NCBI GenBank assembly: GCA_910585395.1
Contig: CAJUCK010000032.1
Span: 15,369-22,675, forward strand
Source: an uncultured Lachnospiraceae bacterium
GTDB lineage: Bacteria > Bacillota > Clostridia > Lachnospirales > Lachnospiraceae
Reading direction: 5' to 3'
Length of the DNA: 7,307 nt
The notes beneath the pieces are model-generated. The model was not told the DNA's origin. It did no database searches and was given only the letters and a program-made list of their open reading frames with translations. Of the stretch, positions 1-5,671 are shown piece after piece (positions within the stretch are counted from its first letter, which is position 1; each line of letters starts with the position of its first letter). The position numbers were made by a program, and so were the translations under genes.

Positions 1-139
1 TTGGGGGCCAGATACAGAAATAGAAGACGGCAATTTAGACAACTATATTTATTTAATCCGCAGAAAACTGGACCGCCTGGATACAAATGTACACATTGTA
101 ACGGTACACCGCCAAGGATATTGTCTTATGCTGAAATAA
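1..139 (+). CDS. Response regulator, OmpR/PhoB type, C-terminal fragment (5' end outside window)
   Basis: The window opens inside this gene. The readable frame begins at base 2 and gives 45 residues before TAA at 137-139. The visible part is the end of a winged-helix DNA-binding domain: the recognition-helix/wing region with YIYLIRRKLD, followed by the C-terminal hairpin IVTVHRQGYCL. This matches the family pattern 'LRrKL...i.TvrGvGY.L'. The receiver domain with the phospho-accepting Asp must lie upstream of the window. It is followed 55 bases later by a sensor histidine kinase on the same strand, the usual regulator-then-kinase order, so it is very probably that kinase's cognate regulator. 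The Gly of the usual GxGY wing turn is Gln here (RQGY), a common variation. Subfamily and target genes cannot be told from this fragment. Confidence 0.85.
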   Translation, partial: WGPDTEIEDGNLDNYIYLIRRKLDRLDTNVHIVTVHRQGYCLMLK

Positions 140-194
140 CATAATTAAAACTTCCTCAAAGATTAATGATTTTAACGGAAGAACGGAGAATTAT

Positions 195-1484
195 ATGTTT
201 CATAAAATTCAAATCAAGCTTTCATTTATATGCTGTCTTTCTACTACATTAATTGTACTCATTATTATTTTATGCTGTCTGAATGTATCTGAAAAAAATA
301 TGTACGATCAGGAAAAAACTCTTTTCTTTCTGAAAACAAATACCATTTCTTCTGATTTAAGTTTATTGGAAAGCATCAATATAAATTGGTATATGAGAAA
401 TTTTACGATCGATAAAAACATCCTTTATATTGAAGTAAATGGTTCGCCTGCTACGCTTTCTTCGCTCATACTATCAGAGAAAGATTTCACTCTCATATCA
501 AAAATCAAAAATTTTGTAAAAAATAAAGAGATTGATAAAAATCTCGTTTACAATGCATCCGATATAACCCAGAAAAGTTTTGAATTTGCATCCGATAATC
601 ACAAATTTTTTGTTATGCATGCAAAATCATATAAAAACGAACAGGAAATAACGTATATTTATCTATATAATATAGACAATTTTTATTATAATGTGAAAAA
701 ACAACGCATTCTCTTTTTGGGCATCTGGTGTTTTTCCATACTAATTCTATATTTATTTTCATACATATTTACTGCAAACGCATTAAAGCCTGTAATCCAA
801 AATGATGAAAAGCAGCGGCACTTTATTGCTTTTGCTTCACATGAACTGCGCTCGCCATTAGCTGTGTTTAAAACTGGACTGTCCGTTTTAAAAAATAAAC
901 CTGACTCCCAAAAAACTGACCGCATTTTTTCATTGATGGAAACTGAAATGTTTCGTATGGAACGGCTGATACAAGATCTATTATGTCTCACAAAACTTGA
1001 AAATACCAAGCTTAGTTTTTATTTCGAAACTGTCAGTCTCGCTGAACTGTTAAGGTCTATCTATGAAAAATACATTGTAATTGCCAAACGCAGAAACCTT
1101 ACCCTTTCTTTATCAATATCTGCCAATTGTAATTATGACTGCCTTTGCGACCGCCAGAGAATGGAACAGGCAATTGTCATCCTGTTAGACAATGCGCTGT
1201 CCTATACTCCTCCTGGGCAGAATATAACATTAAATATCTTCTGTTCACATAAAAAATACTATATACAGGTAATTGACACTGGCATAGGTATCTCTAATTC
1301 AGACAAAGAAAAAATATTTGACAAGTTCTATCAAGTGAATTCCTCCAGAAACCATAAGGAACATTTCGGATTAGGGCTTTCCATTGCCAGAGAAATCTGT
1401 TATAAACACGGCGGTAAAATTTCTGTAAGCGATACCAAAGGCGGCGGAAGTACTTTTACAATCAAACTTCCTATCAGACAGTGA
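195..1484 (+). CDS. Sensor histidine kinase, membrane-bound, without clear HAMP domain
   Basis: This 429-residue kinase should autophosphorylate on a His and pass the phosphate to the response regulator encoded just upstream. Order of parts: transmembrane helix 1 (about 9-30), an extracytoplasmic sensor region of about 140 residues with no motif I recognise (31-170), transmembrane helix 2 (about 171-194), a short linker, a HisKA dimerisation helix with SHELRSPLAV (phosphoacceptor His216), and an HATPase domain. In the ATPase domain the N box is LLDNAL (Asn333), the G1 box is DTGIGI (Asp361), the F box is FDKFYQ (375-380) and the G2 box is FGLGLS (391-396), so it looks catalytically complete. 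Only about 15 residues separate helix 2 from HisKA, too few for a normal HAMP domain. The ATG at 195 is preceded by GGAG at 185-188 with six bases between, which supports this start. The signal sensed is unknown. Confidence 0.93.
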   Translation: MFHKIQIKLSFICCLSTTLIVLIIILCCLNVSEKNMYDQEKTLFFLKTNTISSDLSLLESININWYMRNFTIDKNILYIEVNGSPATLSSLILSEKDFTLISKIKNFVKNKEIDKNLVYNASDITQKSFEFASDNHKFFVMHAKSYKNEQEITYIYLYNIDNFYYNVKKQRILFLGIWCFSILILYLFSYIFTANALKPVIQNDEKQRHFIAFASHELRSPLAVFKTGLSVLKNKPDSQKTDRIFSLMETEMFRMERLIQDLLCLTKLENTKLSFYFETVSLAELLRSIYEKYIVIAKRRNLTLSLSISANCNYDCLCDRQRMEQAIVILLDNALSYTPPGQNITLNIFCSHKKYYIQVIDTGIGISNSDKEKIFDKFYQVNSSRNHKEHFGLGLSIAREICYKHGGKISVSDTKGGGSTFTIKLPIRQ

Positions 1485-1552
1485 TACCGCTGAAATATTG
1501 TATTCCATTGAGCTGTTGTTTATAAAGGTGTCAAATCTTTGGGCATAAAAAC

Positions 1553-1602
1553 ACTCCTTTTTGGTGAGAATTTCTATATCTTAATTCTTACCAAAAAGGA
1601 GT
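1553..1602 (-). terminator. 20-bp hairpin between convergent genes, likely terminator for the - strand
   Basis: The arms 1553-1572 and 1583-1602 pair over 20 bp with a single G-T wobble and a 10-base loop. On the - strand the hairpin is followed directly by GTGTTTTTA, a short U-tract, so it reads as an intrinsic terminator for the secreted-protein gene 1733-2338. On the + strand no T-run follows, so termination of the kinase transcript is less certain. The stem is longer and more AT-rich than most intrinsic terminators, and an origin as a mobile-element remnant cannot be excluded. Confidence 0.55.
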
Positions 1603-1732
1603 TATCTACTTCCAAAAGCAGAAGCTTATTTGCACAACAATTTTATTATCACAATTTTATTGCTTTATCCTTAACATAATACGCATTATTTTATCAAATT
1701 CAATCAGCAGTCCTTTTATACTCCCAAGTTCT

Positions 1733-2338
1733 TTACCCTGTCACCAATATTCCTGTTTTTGTCACGCCAAACTTAATGACTTTTGAGTAAGATTTTCCTG
1801 TCTTTTTATTTACTGCACCGCAATTTCCTATTGCATAATGCTGTGATGGATAATGCGAATTCGAAGTTACATTATATGTTCCAGAAGCCTTATTGCTGTA
1901 AGTCATGTTTTTGCATTTGCTCGTTTTACCGTCATATGTAAACTCGCCTGTTAATACCCATTGAACCATAACGGCATTATCGCTCTTTCTGTAAATTTTC
2001 CATGACCTTGCATATTTCACACTTTTGGAAACTGCCCTTGTCATCGCAGATGATGGATTCAGTTTATAGTCTTTAATTTCTGCCGCATATTCCTCATCTA
2101 AATCATATGCAACCGTGGAAATTAAACTTAGAGAATCCACCTTTTCCAGTAACGCAATGTCACTCTTGTCTAGTACAGCAATATTACCATCCATTTTCCA
2201 CGCTTGTTCACTTGCTTCTCCTGTACTACTGTGCAGATAAGATCCATTACTGCTATCCTCCGCATATACAGGCACTGCTGCCGTCCCCAGCACAGTAGCG
2301 GTTAACAAAGATAACAAAAATTTACCAAATTTCATCAT
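1733..2338 (-). CDS. Small secreted protein of unknown function, putative ECF-sigma target
   Basis: The 201-residue product starts with a clear Sec signal peptide: charged MMKFGK, a hydrophobic core to about residue 22, and a likely cut after VYA (26). The mature protein would be about 175 residues. The middle (50-100) is mixed. The second half (about 105-201) is rich in short beta-like stretches and Gly/Ser/Asn/Tyr, with VQWVLTGEFTYDG at about 125-137. It has just two mature cysteines, Cys142 and Cys173, which could form a disulfide outside the cell. There is no sorting motif, lipobox or second membrane segment, so release into the medium or loose wall association is likely. The C-terminal half resembles that of the 181-residue protein at 5672-6217 in length and pattern. 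The start is supported by AGGAAAGAGAG upstream; the next codon is also ATG. An ECF-type promoter lies about 200 bases upstream (2542-2566). I do not recognise the family. Confidence 0.85.
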   Translation of the reverse strand: MMKFGKFLLSLLTATVLGTAAVPVYAEDSSNGSYLHSSTGEASEQAWKMDGNIAVLDKSDIALLEKVDSLSLISTVAYDLDEEYAAEIKDYKLNPSSAMTRAVSKSVKYARSWKIYRKSDNAVMVQWVLTGEFTYDGKTSKCKNMTYSNKASGTYNVTSNSHYPSQHYAIGNCGAVNKKTGKSYSKVIKFGVTKTGILVTG

Positions 2339-2404
2339 TTTTCACTCTCTTTCCTAATAATTCTCTTTACAATCAATAACAGTGCCGCCTTGTAATTATA
2401 AATC

Positions 2405-2422
2405 GTCTAAAAATTTTTAGAC
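2405..2422. repeat. 18-bp perfect palindrome in leader
   Basis: GTCTAAAAATTTTTAGAC reads the same on both strands. It lies about 65-85 bases upstream of the secreted-protein start, within the expected transcript. It could be a binding site for a dimeric regulator or form a small RNA hairpin. It does not match an operator I can name with confidence. Confidence 0.5.
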
Positions 2423-2457
2423 AGCATGAAATCCCAATTATTTGGATTTCAGCATCA

Positions 2458-2496
2458 TCACCCCCTGACAATTTTTAATGGCTGATACATGATCAT
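2458..2496 (-). CDS. Possible 12-residue leader peptide with strong ribosome binding site
   Basis: ATG at 2496 follows AGGAGGGGGAGA, a near-ideal ribosome binding site with six bases from AGGAGG to the start. The frame reads MIMYQPLKIVRG and stops at TGA (2458-2460). That stop overlaps a second ATG-ATG (TGATGATG) which itself follows AGGGGG and opens a six-codon frame, MMLKSK. The second frame ends inside the leader stem-loop. This looks like a coupled leader-peptide arrangement, but so short a frame can arise by chance. The strength of the ribosome site is the main support. Confidence 0.3.
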   Translation of the reverse strand: MIMYQPLKIVRG

Positions 2497-2541
2497 TCTC
2501 CCCCTCCTATTCCCTTTTAACGTTTACCAGCTATATAAATA

Positions 2542-2566
2542 ATCGTATTTTTCTTATTTAAGTTAC
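2542..2566 (-). promoter_or_regulatory. ECF-type promoter P1 (secreted protein)
   Basis: On the - strand, GTAACTT (-35, 2566-2560) and TACGAT (-10, 2547-2542) are placed as AAC-N16-CGAT. An A-tract lies directly upstream. The same motif and spacing occur at 4397-4421 and 6753-6777. Transcription would begin near 2535 and run toward the gene 2338-1733. Confidence 0.72.
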
Positions 2567-2686
2567 GCTTTTTTACAATTTTTCCATGACAATTACTCAT
2601 GCAGAGTATCTACATCACAAAGTAATGTCAGCTCTTCGACATATAAAGGAAAAAATATAAGAACTTTAGAGAAATTTTGTGATTCG
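2567..2686. other. Intergenic stretch downstream of the putative anti-sigma gene
   Basis: These 120 bases between the anti-sigma stop and promoter P1 hold only short, weak inverted repeats, such as ATGTC/GACAT, and scattered T-runs. I see no convincing intrinsic terminator here, so part of the sigma/anti-sigma transcript may read through into the secreted-protein gene. Confidence 0.4.
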
Positions 2687-3727
2687 TTATTTCTGGATCG
2701 TAATCCTAAACTTCTGACTTACTGGTCTCAATTTCTCATAATTTATCTGTAAGATTTTACTTAGCTGTTCCTCAGACAAAGCTGGTTCCCCTGTGCCTTC
2801 TTCCCATTCATATGGCAAAACATATATTTGAAGATCCAGCCATTCATTCTCGAGAGACGGCAGATCATTTTCATTTTGAAACGTATGCATTCTTCCCTGT
2901 GAATTTACTAAAGAATAAAAAAATTCATTCCCGTGCGCATCCGTAGCTTTTATATAATATTGTTTTTCGTCTGTCAAAAGCATTTCACATTCCACTTGTA
3001 TGCTGCTAATGACGCTGTTTAAGGATAATTCCTTTAGAACTGCCACTTTGTCTTCGATCTCCAGCTTCTGATCCAATTCCATCTGAATTGTATGTTCCTG
3101 AAGTTCCTCTTTTGATGCTGAAAATGCAAATTCAAACATTTGTCCTTCTATATCATCCATATGTCTATGCACTGCAATCTTCATCTTAATGTCTGCCGTT
3201 CCTTTTATCTGCAGGCTGCTGCCATAATTCCATTCAATTACATAGCTGCTGCCCGAATTTTCAAACTCCCCACTGCAGAATACTTTTGTAGAACTGCATA
3301 CTTTCTCTTCCCCATTGATTTCTACGCTTTCCTGCGCGCTTATGCCTGCACTGTTATCTTCTATACCCTTCACAGAAACAGACGCAAACAGGCTGTTTCC
3401 TGTCCAAATCACTTCCCTCAAAATAACTTCTGTCCCCTTCTGTCTCTGTGTTGTATGGATCATGTCTGTATAAGGTGTCAGGTCATCGGATAATCCTAAC
3501 ATCTCTCCAATTATTGTTGTAAACCTGCTGATGGCTGCATGGACCTGGTTGTGAAATACTGCGCAGAAGCCTAGCAGCATAATAACTAAGAGACATGCCG
3601 CTTTTTTTCCCATATGATACATAACATATCTTCTTGTCTGTCTCTGCCAAGGCTGCATTGCCTGATAAATATACTCTTCATCTATATTCCCGAAAAGCTC
3701 TAAAAACTCAAATCCATCTTCTTTCAC
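2687..3727 (-). CDS. DUF4179-type membrane protein, putative anti-sigma factor
   Basis: The 346-residue product has a short cytoplasmic part (1-42) with the motif LFGNIDEEYIYQA, typical of the start of DUF4179 proteins, one transmembrane helix (about 43-59), and a large extracytoplasmic part (60-346) beginning with the family-like segment ISRFTTIIGEMLGLSDDLTPY. Its place directly behind an ECF sigma gene fits a membrane anti-sigma factor: the N-terminal part would hold the sigma factor and the outer part would sense an envelope signal. That role is inferred, since the domain is formally of unknown function. The start codon is GTG, overlapping the sigma stop in the arrangement GTGA. AAGGAGG sits seven bases upstream inside the last sigma codons, so the two should be translationally coupled. 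No zinc-binding HxxxCxxC anti-sigma motif is present. Confidence 0.8.
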   Translation of the reverse strand: MKEDGFEFLELFGNIDEEYIYQAMQPWQRQTRRYVMYHMGKKAACLLVIMLLGFCAVFHNQVHAAISRFTTIIGEMLGLSDDLTPYTDMIHTTQRQKGTEVILREVIWTGNSLFASVSVKGIEDNSAGISAQESVEINGEEKVCSSTKVFCSGEFENSGSSYVIEWNYGSSLQIKGTADIKMKIAVHRHMDDIEGQMFEFAFSASKEELQEHTIQMELDQKLEIEDKVAVLKELSLNSVISSIQVECEMLLTDEKQYYIKATDAHGNEFFYSLVNSQGRMHTFQNENDLPSLENEWLDLQIYVLPYEWEEGTGEPALSEEQLSKILQINYEKLRPVSQKFRITIQK

Positions 3728-4284
3728 AGCCGTCCCTCCTTTTCTAATAATTTTCTTAATTTCCTTTTATTGCGCAGCAGGTTTTGCTTTACTGCCCCTT
3801 CAGATATCTGATGCCTTTTTGCAATATGCTTTAATGGTTCCATTCCCCAATACCGTTGAACAAATATATCTCTATCTCGTTCAGACATTCCAGACAGAAA
3901 ACCATTTATAATTTCAATCAGTTCTTCTTCCTCAATATTTTCCTCAAAGTTCTGCACAACCGCTATATTTAGATCTTCTACTTCTTCTTTTATTTCCATA
4001 ATATGCATATCCATTCGTTTTACTGCGTATTTTTTCCTTAACATGTCGATCGCAAACCCCCGCGTAATTTTCCCTAAAAAAGCTGACAGCCTCGACGGTT
4101 TCTTTGGGGGTATGTACTTCCATGCTGCAAACCATGTGTCATTTACACATTCTTCTGAGTCTTCCCGGTTTGTCAAAATTCTCCATGCAATGGAAAAACA
4201 AAAAGAATTATACTTCTCATCTACTATTTTTATCGCATTTTCATCCCTCTTCCAGAACAAGTCAATGATATAAGCATCATTCAT
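3724..4284 (-). CDS. RNA polymerase ECF-family sigma factor
   Basis: This 186-residue protein has the two-domain ECF layout and no sigma-1 or sigma-3 region. Region 2 covers about residues 8-90, with DSEECVNDTWFAAW (42-55) and AFLGKITRGFAIDMLRKK (68-85), the core-binding and -10 recognition part. An acidic linker follows (about 97-122, EEVEDL and EENIEEEE). Region 4 covers about 125-182, starting LSGMSERDRDIFVQRYWGM and containing the helix-turn-helix IAKRHQISEGAVKQNLLRNK (154-173), which reads the -35. It should direct RNA polymerase to the AAC-N16-CGAT promoters seen three times in this window, including one before its own gene. The ATG at 4284 follows AAAAAAGGGG with eight bases between. 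It is coupled to the downstream anti-sigma gene by a 4-base overlap. The inducing signal is unknown. Confidence 0.92.
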   Translation of the reverse strand: MNDAYIIDLFWKRDENAIKIVDEKYNSFCFSIAWRILTNREDSEECVNDTWFAAWKYIPPKKPSRLSAFLGKITRGFAIDMLRKKYAVKRMDMHIMEIKEEVEDLNIAVVQNFEENIEEEELIEIINGFLSGMSERDRDIFVQRYWGMEPLKHIAKRHQISEGAVKQNLLRNKRKLRKLLEKEGRL

Positions 4285-4302
4285 AAATTATTCCCCTTTT
4301 TT

Positions 4303-4335
4303 GGATTGAGGCGCCAAAAGCACCTTTTGATATCC
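4303..4335 (-). promoter_or_regulatory. Stem-loop in sigma gene leader, just before ribosome binding site
   Basis: In the - strand transcript AGGUGC pairs with GCGCCU (six pairs including one G-U) around a five-base loop. An outer GGAU/AUCC pairing is also possible. The G-U wobble becomes a C-A mismatch on the + strand, so the structure forms better in the sigma transcript. It ends a few bases before AAAAAAGGGG and could modulate access to the sigma start. A 19-codon frame (ATG 4347 to TAA 4288) crosses it, without an evident ribosome binding site. Confidence 0.35.
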
Positions 4336-4396
4336 TAATCTTCTCATTTGAAATATCTGTAACTATTCACCTGTTAAAACGACTCTCAAATAAAAT

Positions 4397-4421
4397 ATCG
4401 TATTTTTCATGAAAAAGTTAC
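4397..4421 (-). promoter_or_regulatory. ECF-type promoter P2 (sigma/anti-sigma operon, autoregulatory)
   Basis: On the - strand, GTAACTT (-35, 4421-4415) and TACGAT (-10, 4402-4397) are in the AAC-N16-CGAT arrangement, identical in both core hexamers to P1. The start of transcription would be near 4390, giving a leader of about 105 nt before the sigma ATG. This implies that the sigma factor activates its own operon. Confidence 0.75.
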
Positions 4422-4431
4422 GTTTTTCATG
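4408..4431. repeat. Inverted and direct repeats overlapping the -35 of P2
   Basis: CATGAAAAA (4408-4416) and TTTTTCATG (4423-4431) form a perfect 9-bp inverted repeat around a six-base centre, GTTACG, which is part of the -35. TTTTTCATG also occurs as a direct repeat at 4403-4411. This dyad is absent from P1 and P3, so it may be an extra operator specific to the sigma operon. Confidence 0.4.
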
Positions 4432-4491
4432 GAAATAAATAATAAATTTTAAATAAAGAGCTAAGCGGCGTCCATGACAGCGCAAAATATA

Positions 4492-4532
4492 AAAAAGTAC
4501 AGACAAACTTATACCTTTGATCTGTACTTTTT
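4492..4532 (-). terminator. Intrinsic terminator, probably bidirectional, closing the three-gene unit
   Basis: AAAAAGTACAGA (4492-4503) pairs fully with TCTGTACTTTTT (4521-4532). CAAA/TTTG can extend the 12-bp stem past one bulged base, leaving an eight-base loop. On the - strand the stem runs into TTTTTTATATTTT, an adequate U-tract; on the + strand TTTTTC and then TTTTTTATTTT follow. It sits about 90 bases beyond the stop of the Ig-like protein and separates that unit from the sigma promoter. Confidence 0.75.
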
Positions 4533-4622
4533 CATATTTTTTATTTTACACTGCAGTACTGCTTCCAGGAAATCCTCAAAATCTTCTTTTGAATTGTTTA
4601 AAACTTCAAAGAAAAGCTCTGC

Positions 4623-5564
4623 CTATTCCGAAAAAATCGGATGCCAATCTTCTTTCGCTGCTTCTGTGGTCACTGTCTGACTCTTATTACCTGCATCATC
4701 CACAAGACGGATGGAAAACGTATCTCCCGCATCCATAGACTTGATATTCGGCAAATCATCCACATGAAAGCCGAGATTCATCCCGTCCAATGTACCCATA
4801 TATTTCCAGCTTTCTGCCCTTTTCTTGCTGTTTCGTCTCACATAGACATCACAGCCTACTTCCCCTTCTACATCAATCCAGCTGTAATCACCGTCCAAAA
4901 GAAAGGACACCTTCGGTTTCCTGGGAGGTGTGACATCTTTCACTTCTTTTGTAACATAGGCGCTTCTCCCAGTTTTATCGGCAGTATAAAATGTAAGCTT
5001 GGTTTCCGCCTTCTGCTTTTTGATGGAAAATTTCTGATATCCGCTCTTTCGGTATTTTACCTTCTTTAATACTTTTGCACCATTCTGTATATAAAGTGTA
5101 TCTCCTTTTTTTGCATATACCTTTACTGACATAGTTTTATCAGTAATCTTTCCCGCAACGATTGGCTTTTTCAGGGAAGCGCTTACCTTCCTTTTAGAAA
5201 TAATACCATCGTCCTTCACAGTTTTTACAACGGCAGGTCCAACAATTCCATCTTCTGCTGTCAGAGTAAAATTCAGTTTTACATGCGCTTTCTGCATTGG
5301 CAGTTTTATTGTTTTTTTCCCCTCTCGCTTATATGTTTTCTGAAAAAGGGTTTTCGCATTGCTGGTAATCTTTAATGTGGTATTGTCATAAACATATACC
5401 CGCACCTTGTCTGTCTGAGTAGTAACTTTACCAAAAACAGTTGGTTCATACGCTATTCCCTTAGGCGCTTCCCAACTGGCGGATACGTGCTCTGGATATG
5501 CTGCTGTTCCAATAAAAACAGCAGACAAAAGAAACACTGCCAAATATTGTTTGATTTTTTTCAT
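4623..5564 (-). CDS. Secreted protein with three Ig-like beta-sandwich repeats
   Basis: The 313-residue product has a Sec signal peptide (1-29, likely cut after VSA). It is followed by two clearly related repeats, about 43-118 and 136-210. Each starts with V(F/A)GK(V/I)T, contains KV(R/K)VY and a K-rich strand, and ends with VVKTVKD or VTKEVKD. A third, more divergent unit (about 211-303) begins DVTPPRKPKV and ends with FSIRLVDDAGNKS. This DxTPP / D..GN.S style is typical of bacterial Ig-like domains in surface and secreted proteins. The protein is lysine-rich and basic, with no LPxTG anchor or membrane tail, so it may bind the wall electrostatically or act in the medium. The start is supported by GGAGG five bases upstream. 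The frame stays open for 37 codons after the TAG stop. Adhesion or matrix binding is possible but not shown. Confidence 0.85.
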   Translation of the reverse strand: MKKIKQYLAVFLLSAVFIGTAAYPEHVSASWEAPKGIAYEPTVFGKVTTQTDKVRVYVYDNTTLKITSNAKTLFQKTYKREGKKTIKLPMQKAHVKLNFTLTAEDGIVGPAVVKTVKDDGIISKRKVSASLKKPIVAGKITDKTMSVKVYAKKGDTLYIQNGAKVLKKVKYRKSGYQKFSIKKQKAETKLTFYTADKTGRSAYVTKEVKDVTPPRKPKVSFLLDGDYSWIDVEGEVGCDVYVRRNSKKRAESWKYMGTLDGMNLGFHVDDLPNIKSMDAGDTFSIRLVDDAGNKSQTVTTEAAKEDWHPIFSE

Positions 5565-5602
5565 GTCAACCTCCAGATTTTCTCACATGAATGATATACA
5601 TG

Positions 5603-5658
5603 CAATTTTGCCGCTATAGCTGCCATATCACGAACAGATGTTATAGTGCAATAAATTG
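5603..5658 (-). repeat. Imperfect inverted repeat in the 107-base intergenic gap
   Basis: CAATTT, TGC and CTATA on the left are matched in order by TATAG, GCA and AAATTG on the right, with small bulges, giving an interrupted stem. It lies between the small secreted protein and the Ig-like protein. No U-tract follows, so it is more likely an RNA processing or stability element than a terminator, if it is real. Confidence 0.25.
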
Positions 5659-5671
5659 ATGTTTTCGCATT

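Larger units (their letters stand above)
2339..2535 (-). promoter_or_regulatory. Long structured 5' leader of the secreted-protein gene
   Basis: Transcription from the promoter at 2542-2566 would give a leader of roughly 195 nt. Reading on the - strand it holds an AGGAGG-type site with a 12-codon ORF (2496-2458), a GGGGGTGATGATG segment overlapping that stop, a stem formed by 2444-2451 with 2427-2434 (8 bp, 9-base loop), and an 18-bp perfect palindrome at 2405-2422. Its first half aligns with the leader at 6640-6710, sharing TATCA, ATTAAAA and GGTGATG in the same order and spacing. This suggests control after transcription start, but no known riboswitch class is recognisable. Confidence 0.45.

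Noticed and set aside
686..1009. 107-codon frame on the - strand inside the histidine kinase
   Set aside because: It lies wholly antisense to conserved HisKA coding sequence, has no ribosome binding site, and its translation has no recognisable features.
2581..2686. Terminator for the anti-sigma gene
   Set aside because: Only 4-5 bp stems can be drawn and none is followed by a T-run in the right place.
3140..3493. 117-codon + strand frame inside the putative anti-sigma gene
   Set aside because: It is antisense to a well-supported coding region; its Cys/His/Phe-rich translation is typical of a shadow frame.
4474..5069. Several + strand frames (68, 73 and 142 codons) across the Ig-like gene and its terminator
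   Set aside because: They overlap each other and the supported - strand gene, lack ribosome binding sites, and have shadow-like composition.
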